A stretch of DNA of 20,901 bases from Coemansia sp. RSA 922 (GCA_027577415.1 JANBQS010000329.1:1-20901); one strand, 5' to 3'; positions 1-8,300 are shown, numbered from the stretch's first letter. The notes: generated by a model from the sequence alone, not told the origin. Program-made: numbers and translations.

Positions 1-119
1 TGTTCTTCCAGAGTGAGTGGAGAGGCGGGTGCTAATTGAGGCGGCTGGAAGCCTTCGGGTCGCTTGAATGGGAAGCGGAATATTACATGTACTGGTGTGT
101 CTTCGGTCTGAGAGTTCAT
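1..119 (-). CDS. N-terminus of a gene leaving the left edge; possibly Atg29-like
   Basis: The minus strand opens with an ATG at 119-117 and stays open for 39 codons to the window edge, so only the N-terminus is present. The peptide starts MNSQTEDTPVHVIFRFPFKR and continues with a Pro-rich stretch (PEGFQPPQLAPASPL). The pattern of a short hydrophobic strand, then F/Y-P-x-K/R, then a G-F-x-x-P-P turn resembles the opening of the Atg29 N-terminal domain, an autophagy scaffold component of the Atg17-Atg29-Atg31 type. The tryptophan-rich helix that should follow is outside the window, so the family name is a guess. It is divergent to the small gene at 708, with about 590 bp between the two starts. 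That this is a real start is moderately supported; its identity is weak. Confidence 0.45.
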   Translation of the reverse strand, partial: MNSQTEDTPVHVIFRFPFKRPEGFQPPQLAPASPLTLEE

Positions 120-707
120 CATAAAGTAAGTAAAGTGGAGGTTGAGAAAATAAAGTTTGTAGAACTAAATCACGCCTAGCCAGTCAGCGTATATACATGT
201 GTATGTTTGCCCTTGGTATATGTATGGGGTTTAGTAATTGAGCCATCTGACATGTTTCTCAGTTGTGGTAGCTGAGGGAGCGGCTTTCGAGTGCGTCTTT
301 CTTTTACGATACCCCGAAAAAAAAACCCCCACCCACGAAGTGCAACCAGATACCTGCTTTCTTTCTTTTTTTCTTTTCTTTCAAACAGGCCACACCCAGT
401 CACGCCAAAAATTGGGGCAGTGCTTTGAGCGCCTTTGCACTCTCCTCCCCAATTCACTTGCAATCAAGCTATATCACACTATTTTATAATCCCCACCACC
501 AATACATAAGCATCATGGCTGTTGGGCCCATGCTGGCTTCTAATAATTTCCGCGCTATTCTGTTATAAAGCACCGAGCTTCCCCTCGCCACCCTTTTTCC
601 TCTCTCATCCTCTCTGCAGCTCACTTTTTCACTTATATTCTGAATATCATTCTTTTGACATACTTTTTTTTGGAACTAAGGCCATTATTGACAAGCAATA
701 CTCAACC
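120..707. other. Divergent intergenic/promoter region
   Basis: This separates the leftward gene starting at 119 from the rightward gene starting at 708. It holds A- and C-rich runs near 318-335, a pyrimidine-rich tract at about 355-385 and a TATA box at 564-570. From about 575 to 670 it is strongly CT-rich, as expected for a fungal transcription start region and 5' UTR. An open frame extends upstream of 708 in phase with the gene, but it has no ATG and reads through the TATA region. I take it as untranslated. No RNA gene seen. Confidence 0.6.
564..570 (+). promoter_or_regulatory. TATA box of small paralog A
   Basis: TATAAAG lies 144 nt before the ATG at 708 and is followed by a CT-rich stretch, typical of a fungal core promoter. 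The two paralogs downstream have a comparable box at a nearly identical distance from their ATGs. Confidence 0.55.
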
Positions 708-1181
708 ATGTCAGTATTCGACAACAATGAAATAGGGCGACTAGTCGATTATTACGATGCTAGAATGAAGGACGGCTCAGTTATTGTTTATACAAGGAAT
801 ATATACGATAGTAGTGGAATTGAGCAAGATGTCTACCACTTGGCTGATGAGCTTAAAGCATTTGAGGGCTACAATGCCGCACCTATCTCACTTGTAAATT
901 TAAACCACGTCTTCTTTTCAGGCTCGCATCACGGGTTTCAGACCACTGACGACTACATATACATTGTGTACTTTTCAGAAGGTAATGCTAATAAAGACAT
1001 ACCACAATGTCTGAGAGAAAACTGGAGTCGCATCAGTAAAGCTTGGCCTGACAATTATTGCTTGATATATGCCGGTGGTCCTAATTCCGGATATGATTCG
1101 TTTTTAAGTGATTATGAAGAAAAGCTATTTAAAAGGGCAAAAACTGCTAAACAATTGCAAGACCAATTGAGCACAAGGTAA
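708..1181 (+). CDS. Small protein of an uncharacterised tandem family (paralog A), 157 aa
   Basis: Single-exon gene; I do not recognise a named family. The start is the ATG at 708 (context CAACCATGTC), chosen because paralogs B and C align from their own ATGs. The shared pattern is a strand at residues 23-31 (GSVIVYTRN), a second at 59-66, a third at 83-92 (YIYIVYFSEG), G92-x6-P99, then DNYCLIY at 115-121 and Y129-D-x-F132. The G-to-P and P-to-L119 spacings (7 and 20) are identical in all three paralogs. There is no signal peptide or membrane helix, so the product is probably cytosolic or nuclear. The strand and helix order resembles a thioredoxin-like fold without a CxxC; this is only a hypothesis. 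A charged tail (residues 141-157) is unique to this copy. No clear AATAAA was seen downstream. Confidence 0.8.
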   Translation: MSVFDNNEIGRLVDYYDARMKDGSVIVYTRNIYDSSGIEQDVYHLADELKAFEGYNAAPISLVNLNHVFFSGSHHGFQTTDDYIYIVYFSEGNANKDIPQCLRENWSRISKAWPDNYCLIYAGGPNSGYDSFLSDYEEKLFKRAKTAKQLQDQLSTR

Positions 1182-1410
1182 CAGGCTGTCGTCAACAATT
1201 TAGTAGATAGCTTGTATTTAATAGAAACTTTTCAAACATACCTATGAAAGTAAAACATAGAACTTTTTGAAAGCTCACTTATGTAAACTGCCACTGTAAT
1301 GTAGAGACGAAGGAGTAGGACAAACGCAACCTTTGCTTTTTGTCGCTTCTAGCACATACTCCAAGAGAGAGGTAAAGAAAAAGTAGGCGTTTAGGAGATG
1401 ATGTAATATT

Positions 1411-1596
1411 TTACTCATGGATACAATCCATAGTGGAAAGTGCCTCCGTGGCCATGACCTCAGCATGAGAAAACCACCCCACTCTGAACGGCTTAGGACT
1501 TCCCTCCCCTATTTTTAGGGCATGAGAAATTTCTTTGAGCCCCTTTGCGTGCTTTGGGGGAAGGATCTCAATGATTTGCTTGTCCATTTTGTCCAT
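1411..1596 (-). CDS. Hypothetical 61-aa ORF (weak)
   Basis: An ATG at 1596-1594 opens 61 codons beginning MDKMDKQIIEILPPKHAKG and ending in TAA. The MDKMDK start is encoded by the 9-bp tandem repeat. The composition (charged helix, then a mixed segment) is protein-like, but I recognise no family. A possible donor (GTAAAA, 1414 downward) and acceptor (TAG ending at 1349, after a pyrimidine-rich tract) could splice it to a short second exon. It would be divergent to paralog B. It could equally be a chance ORF or the relic of a larger gene. Confidence 0.2.
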   Translation of the reverse strand: MDKMDKQIIEILPPKHAKGLKEISHALKIGEGSPKPFRVGWFSHAEVMATEALSTMDCIHE

Positions 1597-1673
1597 TTTG
1601 TCCAGCTGCCAATGCCAAAGTCCCCAGTCGGTGCTCGCTAGAGGGGGGTCGAAGCGACATGTCCCTCTTTGGA

Positions 1674-1686
1674 TTTAAATAAATAG
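1674..1686 (+). promoter_or_regulatory. TATA-like box of small paralog B
   Basis: TTTAAATAAATAG starts 134 nt before the ATG at 1808 and is followed by a long CT-rich tract, matching the promoter layout of paralogs A and C. Confidence 0.45.
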
Positions 1687-1807
1687 CTTCCCATTGTCTC
1701 TTCTTTCTTCTTCCTCTCACCAGTTTTTTCTCCTACTTTTTTTCTCTCATTTACTACCGCTCATACTGAACGCAGAAAGTAAACAAAATTGAGAACAATA
1801 CGCCAGT

Positions 1808-2263
1808 ATGTCTGAACCTGAAATTACCGAAATTCAGAGCCTTGCCGAATACCTTGCTACCACATCCAACAAGGGGACAATTATTTTTTATTCAAGGAAA
1901 ATCAAGCTCAGAGAACCCGTTCAGATGCAAGTTGATGACGATGACATGGGTCCTGTCTATAAAAATGATCTAAACCAGTTGGTTCGCGTTTTGGGTGATT
2001 TTGGTAACAACACTTTGAAATGTGTGGATATATCAAAAGGGGAATTATCCTACAGTGGTTGCGGATGCAAGCACAAGGACATGGCAATTTTTATACAGTA
2101 CTGTGATGGTAAAATTGCTACCCAGCTACCTAGTGAAATTATAGAACGCCTTAAAGAGAATTTAAAAGACAGTGAGGGTGATTTTCATTTGGTATATGAA
2201 GGCGATTTTGGCTCTTGTTATGATAAATTTAAATCAGATTATGAAGCTCATTTATATTTCTAA
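1808..2263 (+). CDS. Small protein of the uncharacterised tandem family (paralog B), 151 aa
   Basis: Single exon, ATG at 1808, stop TAA. It aligns with paralogs A and C in the same register: GTIIFYSRK at 23-31, NTLKCVDI at 68-75, MAIFIQYCDG at 92-101, G101-x6-P108, GDFHLVY at 124-130 and Y138-D-K-F141. The last block, SDYE, is shared with A. This copy has an extra acidic insert (VDDDDMG, about 42-48) and a cysteine pair, CGC at 85-87, that the others lack. No secretion signal or membrane span is visible. The function is unknown. Because three copies stand in a row in the same orientation with separate promoters, local tandem duplication followed by strong divergence is the likely origin. Confidence 0.82.
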   Translation: MSEPEITEIQSLAEYLATTSNKGTIIFYSRKIKLREPVQMQVDDDDMGPVYKNDLNQLVRVLGDFGNNTLKCVDISKGELSYSGCGCKHKDMAIFIQYCDGKIATQLPSEIIERLKENLKDSEGDFHLVYEGDFGSCYDKFKSDYEAHLYF

Positions 2264-2601
2264 TCAACCAAATAGTCGTTTCAGTAAAGCAATACGCCAT
2301 GAAGTACCAAGCGTATTTGCTGACATACATGTGAACACATGGAAATGTAGGGACGTTAGAAATGGTTAGTCTAGTTTTTGTTTAGAAATACACATATTGA
2401 TACTCAATACACCTTCTACTTGTCCAGGAACTCTTTGCAGTCAACTTTTTTTAGCACTACAACTGATGCGGACTCTTTGGGCTCGGAGATTATATAAATC
2501 TATTCACAGCACTACAACTAGAGAGTGAAGCATTAACATTTTATATCTAGATACAGTACCAAAAGTGCTCACTTCAAGAGCCAAGAATATAGCAGAAAAA
2601 C

Positions 2602-2742
2602 ATGTTAGGACCTCCCTCAGTCAAGCTGCACTCTGGCGACAGAGAACAGGAGACTTTGGCTCCCCCAACAAATGGTAGTTGGTTTCAAAGGCAGTTCAGT
2701 CAAAGACACTCCCAATCAGCTGAATCACCTACTTTGAGATAG
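2602..2742 (+). CDS. Hypothetical 46-aa ORF (weak)
   Basis: ATG at 2602, stop TAG at 2740-2742, peptide starting MLGPPSVKLHSGDREQETLA. It lies about 110 nt downstream of a TATA-like box, similar to the layout of its larger neighbours. The peptide is polar with several Gln/Ser residues. It shows none of the motifs of the small paralog family and no signal peptide. A chance ORF is quite possible. Confidence 0.15.
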   Translation: MLGPPSVKLHSGDREQETLAPPTNGSWFQRQFSQRHSQSAESPTLR

Positions 2743-3056
2743 AAAAAGGGGTTGGGGATGTTTCATGTTGAGACTTTGAGCAAGGGTGAAAAATAGCGGC
2801 AAAGGAATGGTAAAGAATTGGGATGTCAATAAAGTCCTCAACATGGAGCGAAACCAATTTTAAAGGGGTTCTTCTGTACCAAAGGCAGTCAACCAATAGA
2901 GAAGATTTGCTTTTATTTCTTTGACAACCCCTTTCGCTTCCAATCAACTGAAATCGAGCTTTTTTTCAAAGTTTTTGGGAAAAATAAGCGCTTACTCCAG
3001 CAAGTCTCTTGTTTGAACCCACGAGAAAAGCGAAAATATCTCGGCCACTCTTTTGC

Positions 3057-3063
3057 TATAAAA
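3057..3063 (+). promoter_or_regulatory. TATA box of small paralog C
   Basis: TATAAAA sits 134 nt before the ATG at 3191 and is followed by a CT-rich start region (about 3085-3150). The distance equals that of paralog B. Confidence 0.6.
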
Positions 3064-3190
3064 TGAGCGCCGCTCGCCACTGCATCTGTCTCATTTTCTC
3101 CTCCACTTACATTTATATTCTTACTACCTACTACATATTTGCTTACTAGCGCCTTAACCGTTTACTTGCTTTATCAATCAACAACTGCCC

Positions 3191-3580
3191 ATGTCATCGG
3201 ATTTCTTAATTATTGCTGACAGCATGGATAGTTATCGCAAGCTGGTAACTTCTGAATCTGCTTACATTGTCTATTCTAAAAAGTCAAACGTAATGGACTA
3301 CTTTTTGGTTTCATTTGAAACTGAAAATACTTACGTGGTTTATGTTGACCTAAATCAAGAATACTGTAAGGAAATTTGCAATGTTGATAACATTTCCAAG
3401 GACAACGTGTATGTGGTATATTTTAAGGATGGTAAAGTTAATAGTGGCATGCCTCAAAAGATTGCCGTTGAACTGAGCAGCATTAACGAAGACTATGGAG
3501 ATGATTTTAACCTGATGTGTTCTACCTATAACAAGGAAGGTTACAATAAGTTCGTAGACACGTTAAAAACATCTGCTTGA
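3191..3580 (+). CDS. Small protein of the uncharacterised tandem family (paralog C), 129 aa
   Basis: Single exon, ATG at 3191, stop TGA. The shortest and plainest member: SAYIVYSKK at 23-31, TYVVYVDL at 47-54, VYVVYFKDG at 73-81, G81-x6-P88, DDFNLMC at 104-110 and Y118-N-K-F121. The run from VDLNQ to VYVVYFKDGKV reads like strands 2-3 of a thioredoxin-type fold, but no CxxC active site is present, so any fold call is speculative. No signal peptide or membrane helix. The gene is convergent with the b561-like gene (stop to stop about 143 bp), and an AATAAA at 3674 probably ends its transcript. Confidence 0.82.
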   Translation: MSSDFLIIADSMDSYRKLVTSESAYIVYSKKSNVMDYFLVSFETENTYVVYVDLNQEYCKEICNVDNISKDNVYVVYFKDGKVNSGMPQKIAVELSSINEDYGDDFNLMCSTYNKEGYNKFVDTLKTSA

Positions 3581-3642
3581 AGAGTAATTTTTCTACAATA
3601 GCTGATGGTTTGTAGCCTCTGCGGACATTAGTAGTTTCAAAT

Positions 3643-3648
3643 TTTATT
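3643..3648 (-). terminator. Candidate poly(A) signal of the b561-like gene
   Basis: TTTATT on the plus strand is AATAAA on the minus strand, about 75 nt past the stop of the b561-like gene. It lies upstream of the opposing signal at 3674, so the two convergent transcripts would overlap. Confidence 0.35.
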
Positions 3649-3673
3649 AGGTTGTTTTAAGCTTTAGAGCAGC

Positions 3674-3679
3674 AATAAA
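3674..3679 (+). terminator. Candidate poly(A) signal of paralog C
   Basis: AATAAA about 94 nt past the stop of paralog C, and before the stop codon of the convergent neighbour. Confidence 0.4.
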
Positions 3680-3723
3680 TAGTATTTCAATTAACCGTAC
3701 CAAGGTGAAAGAAGGCCAGCTAT

Positions 3724-4782
3724 TCAGCTGAACCCAAGCTTACTCAAGTCCGCTAGCCCAACTATGCCCACGATGAGCGCAGAAAATATGGCAAGCCAAG
3801 TCCACTCAGTGACCAACACTTGCTCCTCGTCGATACCGCCGTCATGCAACCACTTGGAGTGCACGCCCAGCCAAGCACTGCCCCACATCAGTATGAGAGC
3901 TACATGTCCAAGCACCCGACTCCACTTACGCCTGTGCTTTGGTTTCAGAGCTACTCCAAATGTACCCGCACAGCAGGTAGTGTCAAGCCATAGCTGAGCA
4001 GTCAGTGCCAGTATTGCCACAAACCCGATGCTTCGGTGCACTGGGCCCAGCCCATGTATCCGTCTCGCCTCGCTATAGCCACGTACACAAGTCACTATAC
4101 TTGCTGCGCAGGTAACAGCAGCACACCACTGAACTACGCTATACGCCTTGTACCCCAGTCGTCTAGCATCGTGCGAAATAGCCCAGGGCATGTGGTGAAC
4201 AAAGAGTGTGGCTTCGGTCAACATAACTAGCACTGCACCCATCAGTGCCGGGTGCCAAGCAAGTAATGAGACTGCTTTACTCTTGAGAGTTAATCGCAGG
4301 GCCGCGATAAACGCGATGAGTGCAACCTGCACTAGTACTATCGCCACCACGTGTAGCATATATGCGGGCTTGTATCCTCCCATTGCGCGTTCAGTTGAGT
4401 CAAACGGTCGTACTTCCAAGTCTACTGAGCTCAAATGCTCGCTGCCCTTGCTAGAGGCAAACATCGATAGTTGTAAGGACAGTCGATTCGAGTCTGAGCA
4501 CTCTTCTGTAACTGGGCTTACCAGAAAAATTTGTGATGCCAGACCACATATCTCCTGACCACCTGCGGATTCAAGACTGTTGGTCGGCGACGCTATTGTA
4601 CTCTGACTCTGTTGGTCATGCTCTTCGACGTCCTTTACATTGTCGACTAGGCGTTGTATCCAATCGCTTGATCCACGGATATCGCGTACTGCAGCCTCAA
4701 ATTCGTCCGATTTGGCCGACATTGAAAAGCAACCAGGCGTTTTAGCCCCATGAGAATTGTCCTCTGTGAAGAAACCCGTCAT
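3724..4782 (-). CDS. Cytochrome b561-like six-helix membrane protein, 352 aa
   Basis: The ATG at 4782-4780 is the first in frame. Residues 1-135 form a polar, Ser/Asp/Glu-rich, probably cytosolic extension. They are followed by about six hydrophobic helices near 141-163, 177-197, 214-234, 250-267, 292-308 and 327-347. The second helix opens with H-P-x-L-M (H177) and ends in H196-H197. The HGLGPVHRSIGF block (H243, H249) leads the fourth, and H293 (RVLGHVALIL) lies in the fifth. These are features of the eukaryotic cytochrome b561 domain, which binds two b hemes and moves electrons across membranes, classically from ascorbate. Oddity: the His usually expected at the start of helix 3 is not evident (sequence YKAYSVVQW); H204 in the preceding loop might substitute. 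The long N-terminal extension is also unusual. It is divergently transcribed from the channel gene. Family call fairly good, substrate unknown. Confidence 0.72.
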   Translation of the reverse strand: MTGFFTEDNSHGAKTPGCFSMSAKSDEFEAAVRDIRGSSDWIQRLVDNVKDVEEHDQQSQSTIASPTNSLESAGGQEICGLASQIFLVSPVTEECSDSNRLSLQLSMFASSKGSEHLSSVDLEVRPFDSTERAMGGYKPAYMLHVVAIVLVQVALIAFIAALRLTLKSKAVSLLAWHPALMGAVLVMLTEATLFVHHMPWAISHDARRLGYKAYSVVQWCAAVTCAASIVTCVRGYSEARRIHGLGPVHRSIGFVAILALTAQLWLDTTCCAGTFGVALKPKHRRKWSRVLGHVALILMWGSAWLGVHSKWLHDGGIDEEQVLVTEWTWLAIFSALIVGIVGLADLSKLGFS

Positions 4783-5254
4783 TATAAGTCGGCACAAGTA
4801 GAAAGTAAAAAATATTGCCGAAAAAGAGCAATAAAGTGTTCAACACGAGTTGACACGTGTAGCCTGACTGTGGCCCACCCCCACCCCCCGCATTAAACAA
4901 AAAAAGCAAACATGTGTGCTGGGCTACTGCTTATTGAACCAAGCTACTAGTTATCAGAGGTGCTATAAATACCCACTTTTCCCCACACAATAAAGGGGGT
5001 GTGCAAGGCAATGTGGACGCTCTTGAGTCAAAGCATGTGTATGTACGAAGCTGATAGACGGATAAGATGAATGGCAAAATAAGTGTGCCCATCACCCGGC
5101 CCATCCAACACCTGCAACCTGTGAGTGGTCACATCGGCATTAAATAGTGCATGTTAGGAGGGGGACTGGACTTTTTTTGTACGTGTGGGGGGTGAAGGCA
5201 CATGATACGTGACATTTAATTCATGTGCCGAATGCCCCTCTCTTTTTCCGTCGT

Positions 5255-5266
5255 TCACACGTGTGA
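5255..5266. promoter_or_regulatory. 12-bp CACGTG palindrome (bHLH-type site)
   Basis: TCACACGTGTGA is a perfect palindrome with an E-box CACGTG core, 35 bp before the TATA box of the channel gene. In fungi such cores are bound by bHLH factors of the Cbf1/Pho4 kind. Binding here is inferred. Confidence 0.4.
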
Positions 5267-5289
5267 TGTGTTGTCACACACTCCCCATC

Positions 5290-5296
5290 TATAAAT
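5290..5296 (+). promoter_or_regulatory. TATA box of the BK-like channel gene
   Basis: TATAAAT, 94 nt before the ATG at 5384 and followed by T-rich sequence. Confidence 0.45.
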
Positions 5297-5383
5297 TCAT
5301 TTCCATGTGGCCACTTTTTTATTCTTGTCACAGAGTTTAATTTTTTTCATACAAATTTTTTTACTTTATTTATTATTTTTATT

Positions 5384-8300
5384 ATGTCACAGCAGGCTAC
5401 ATTTGTTACACTAGATAGCCTAGTTAATGGCTGGCGTCAACGGGCATTATTCTTTTTAGATACGACAGTTTGGGGAAGAATCTGGGAAGTCTCTGATTTT
5501 CTTCTCAACATCGCACTATGCGTCGTCTATGTAGTTGTAAGTACACTTTAAGCGATATTTCCCCCTTGGTAATAAGCAAGTCGCTAAATAATTATTTCAT
5601 GTTTATAGAATACGGCGGTCGTTGACTCGAACATGGATCCAAGTCGAATCCCAGAGTCTAACCGATTAGTAGAATTCCTGTTGGCGGTCGTATTCTTGGG
5701 CCAATACGTGACACGGTTTGTTATTATTAATGCTAACCACCGTACTCTAGAGCATTTTGTCGTATTTTTTGCGTTTGTCGCACCGGTTATTGCATATTTC
5801 ATGAGTATGCATAGCGAGTCGGTGAGAGGCAGTTATATGAGTGCCGGTGTACTGGTAAGTAGGATTTATCGACCGAATAATTCCAAAAAAAAAAAAAGTT
5901 GGTCCCTAGTCTTTTGCTAAAAAAAACCTATTGTCATATTGTGTAGGCTATATTTTATCCGGCGAGATTTCTACGGTTGCATTATGCGCTGAACCGGATT
6001 TTGGCTATTGCGGCGTCGTCTACAAAGTACATGAAGATCACGCTGATACGACAGGAGGCGGCGTCGTTGGGCGGAGACATTATTGTAGCTATTTTGGCGT
6101 TTGCCAGTTTGGTACATTCGGGAATCAACTGGTATAGTCAGGCAAACAAAGTGGAGTTTAGAGGATTCACGTTTCTCGACGCTATATACTTTATATCTAG
6201 TAAGTATAAAAAAAGAGGAAGCACACAATGTACATGGAAAAAATTTGTATGACATCTAATTGTTACATTACCCTACAATATTTGTGTGTCTATACAACCC
6301 TGTGTATGGCACAAACCATTGACAGTGAGCGCTTTAGGACAAGATGGATCGATACCACGGAGCACGTTTTCGGAAATTATCTCTATGGGTATTGTCGCCC
6401 TTATTGCCTTTGCTGTTCCATCGAGGGTAACTAGATTGGTGGACTTGGCGCTAAAAACATCGGCATACAATAAGACAGTGGCACTGCCGGCTGCCTCGAG
6501 ACATGCACTGGTCTGTGGTAATATCGAGTTGGAATCGATCAGACAGTTTCTCCACGAGTTTTTTAACGCGGACCACGGACCCAATATATTTCGCACTACG
6601 ATCGTCATCCTACATAACGACGAACCATCGATGGAAATGAAAGCACTTTTGAGGGATCCCATGTACGCTAACCGAGTATTTTACGTCAAAGGGTAAGAAT
6701 ACCTTAAATTACTATTGATACTGGGGGGTATTATGTCACTTGTTACTAAATATTTTTTTGTGTGTATAGGCGTGCGACAAACTTTAAATCGCTTAAACGC
6801 GCTCGCATAGATTTGGCTACTTGCGTATATATCCTGACTCGTAAACATAGTCACGGTACGGGAATCGAAGACGATGCTAATACTGTGCTTATTGCCCTAG
6901 CGCTCAACGCTTTTGCTGCCTCTGCGGGTGCCGTTAGTGGGAAGCCTTCATCTCCGAGGTTCCAAGTATTCGCACAAACACTGTTGCCTGGTAGTATATC
7001 GCATTTAAACTACTTGCAAACAGCACGAGTCGTATGTGTAGACGAAATGCGAATGGGTATAATGGCTCAGAACTGTGCTACACCGGGCTTCGCTACACTG
7101 GCGTTCATGTTATCGACATCGGTGGCTGACCACGTTGACTGGGATTTCTCGGGTGTAATGGCTGAAGCTATAGCCAAATCAGCAGGTAAGTGAAATAAAA
7201 AGTGGAATTGCTTGTTGTGTATGTGAATGATTTAAAGCTAATTTTTGTTATTTTTTTGTAGATGAGAGTTGGGTCAAGAGTTATATCCACGGTATCTCAC
7301 AAGAAATTTACCAAGCACATGTACCCAGCTCGCTTATTGGTAAATCATTTTTCAAAGTAGCTAGATACTTTTACCGATGCCATGGTATGCTTATATTCGG
7401 TCTCGGTTCTTTCTCGCACAACCGATCACCACACCAGCATTCCGGCAACCATCCATCAACGAGCTCAGACTGCGGATATTACCAAGTACTGTTGGCGCCA
7501 CGAAACTACATACTACAAAAGTACGATATGCTATTTGCCATTTCCACCGACGTACAATCCGTACTCAACGCCATGCTATACGCAGAACGGGTATCGATAA
7601 AGACAGCCAGAGTCAAGAGTATGTGGACCGTAAACGAACACACCAAACATCATAAGCAAGTAGATATAGAGAAAGGGGCACCTGTACAGTCTGATAGTCC
7701 ACGTCGAATGGTAGTACGAACGCCACCGTTGAAACCTCAAAAGACCAATTACATTAGCGACAGCGACAGCTCCTACTTCTCGCCCAACGTCATGTACCCA
7801 GCCGCACCATCCATTAAGGGCGTGGTACGAACGCGAATTGAACGCGTCACACGTCGCAACGATCTAGTACCAATGTCGATCAACAACCATATAGTAATCT
7901 GCGATGCCAGTGACCTGTTCCCACGTAACGTCGAGCTCCTAATCCAGTCTTTGAAAAACGCATACGAGGACGAAGACCTCTCCATAATCATCCTCTCACC
8001 GGGACAAGTAGACCGCGAGCGCGAGCTTATTCTGGGCGACTTTACCAACGTATACGTAGTTCGTGGTACGCCTTTGGCACAGGGCGATCTGCGGCGTACG
8101 CATATCGAGCGGGCGCAAAAGGCCATAGTCTTGGGAAACTGTAATATCCGAGCTGACTCCGAGGGCGAGTCCAACGATTCGGCAGCGATTCTAGCCAATA
8201 TGAATATCCAATCACTATGCGATGGCCAATTCGTCACTACAGAGCTCCTAGACGTGGAGAGTATTCGGTACTTGGATCATACGCAACTGTTGGGTGAGCC

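Larger units (their letters stand above)
1182..1807. other. Intergenic between paralogs A and B
   Basis: This is the 3' flank of paralog A followed by the promoter of paralog B. Inside it lies one small minus-strand ORF (1411-1596, listed separately). A 9-bp tandem repeat TGTCCATTT occurs at 1581-1603 (two full copies plus five bases). A CT-rich transcription start region occupies about 1690-1770. Nothing else could be supported. Confidence 0.5.
2264..3190. other. Intergenic between paralogs B and C
   Basis: A 927-bp interval with no convincing gene. It contains a repeated word (agcactacaact at about 2453 and 2507), a TATA-like sequence (TTATATAAAT, about 2489-2498) and a 46-codon ORF behind it (2602-2742, listed separately). 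It ends in the promoter of paralog C. A minus-strand open frame at 2729-2947 has no ATG and no recognisable content. I looked for a degenerate fourth family member here and did not find one. Confidence 0.45.
4783..5383. promoter_or_regulatory. Divergent promoter between b561-like and BK-like genes
   Basis: About 600 bp shared by two divergent membrane-protein genes. It holds CACGTG at 4854-4859, the 12-bp palindrome at 5255-5266, further ACGTG words near 5180 and 5207, C-rich runs near 4877-4889, a plus-strand TATAAAT at 4964-4970 and another at 5290-5296 (94 nt before the channel ATG). A 26-codon ORF from about 5066 ends near a GTGAGT donor-like site. It could in principle be an alternative first exon spliced to the CACAG at about 5391-5395; I do not favour this. 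Confidence 0.5.

Noticed and set aside
522..707. In-frame 5' extension of paralog A (219 aa from a TTG)
   Set aside because: No ATG, spans the TATA box and CT-rich tract, and the paralogs align only from the ATG at 708.
5066..5395. Alternative first exon of the channel gene spliced at the CACAG near 5395
   Set aside because: Would need an intron of roughly 280 nt, far longer than the other five. The ATG at 5384 has its own TATA box at a good distance and an A at -3.
7773..8237. 154-codon minus-strand ORF within the channel gene
   Set aside because: Antisense shadow of the RCK2-coding exon; Ser/Arg-rich with no motif.
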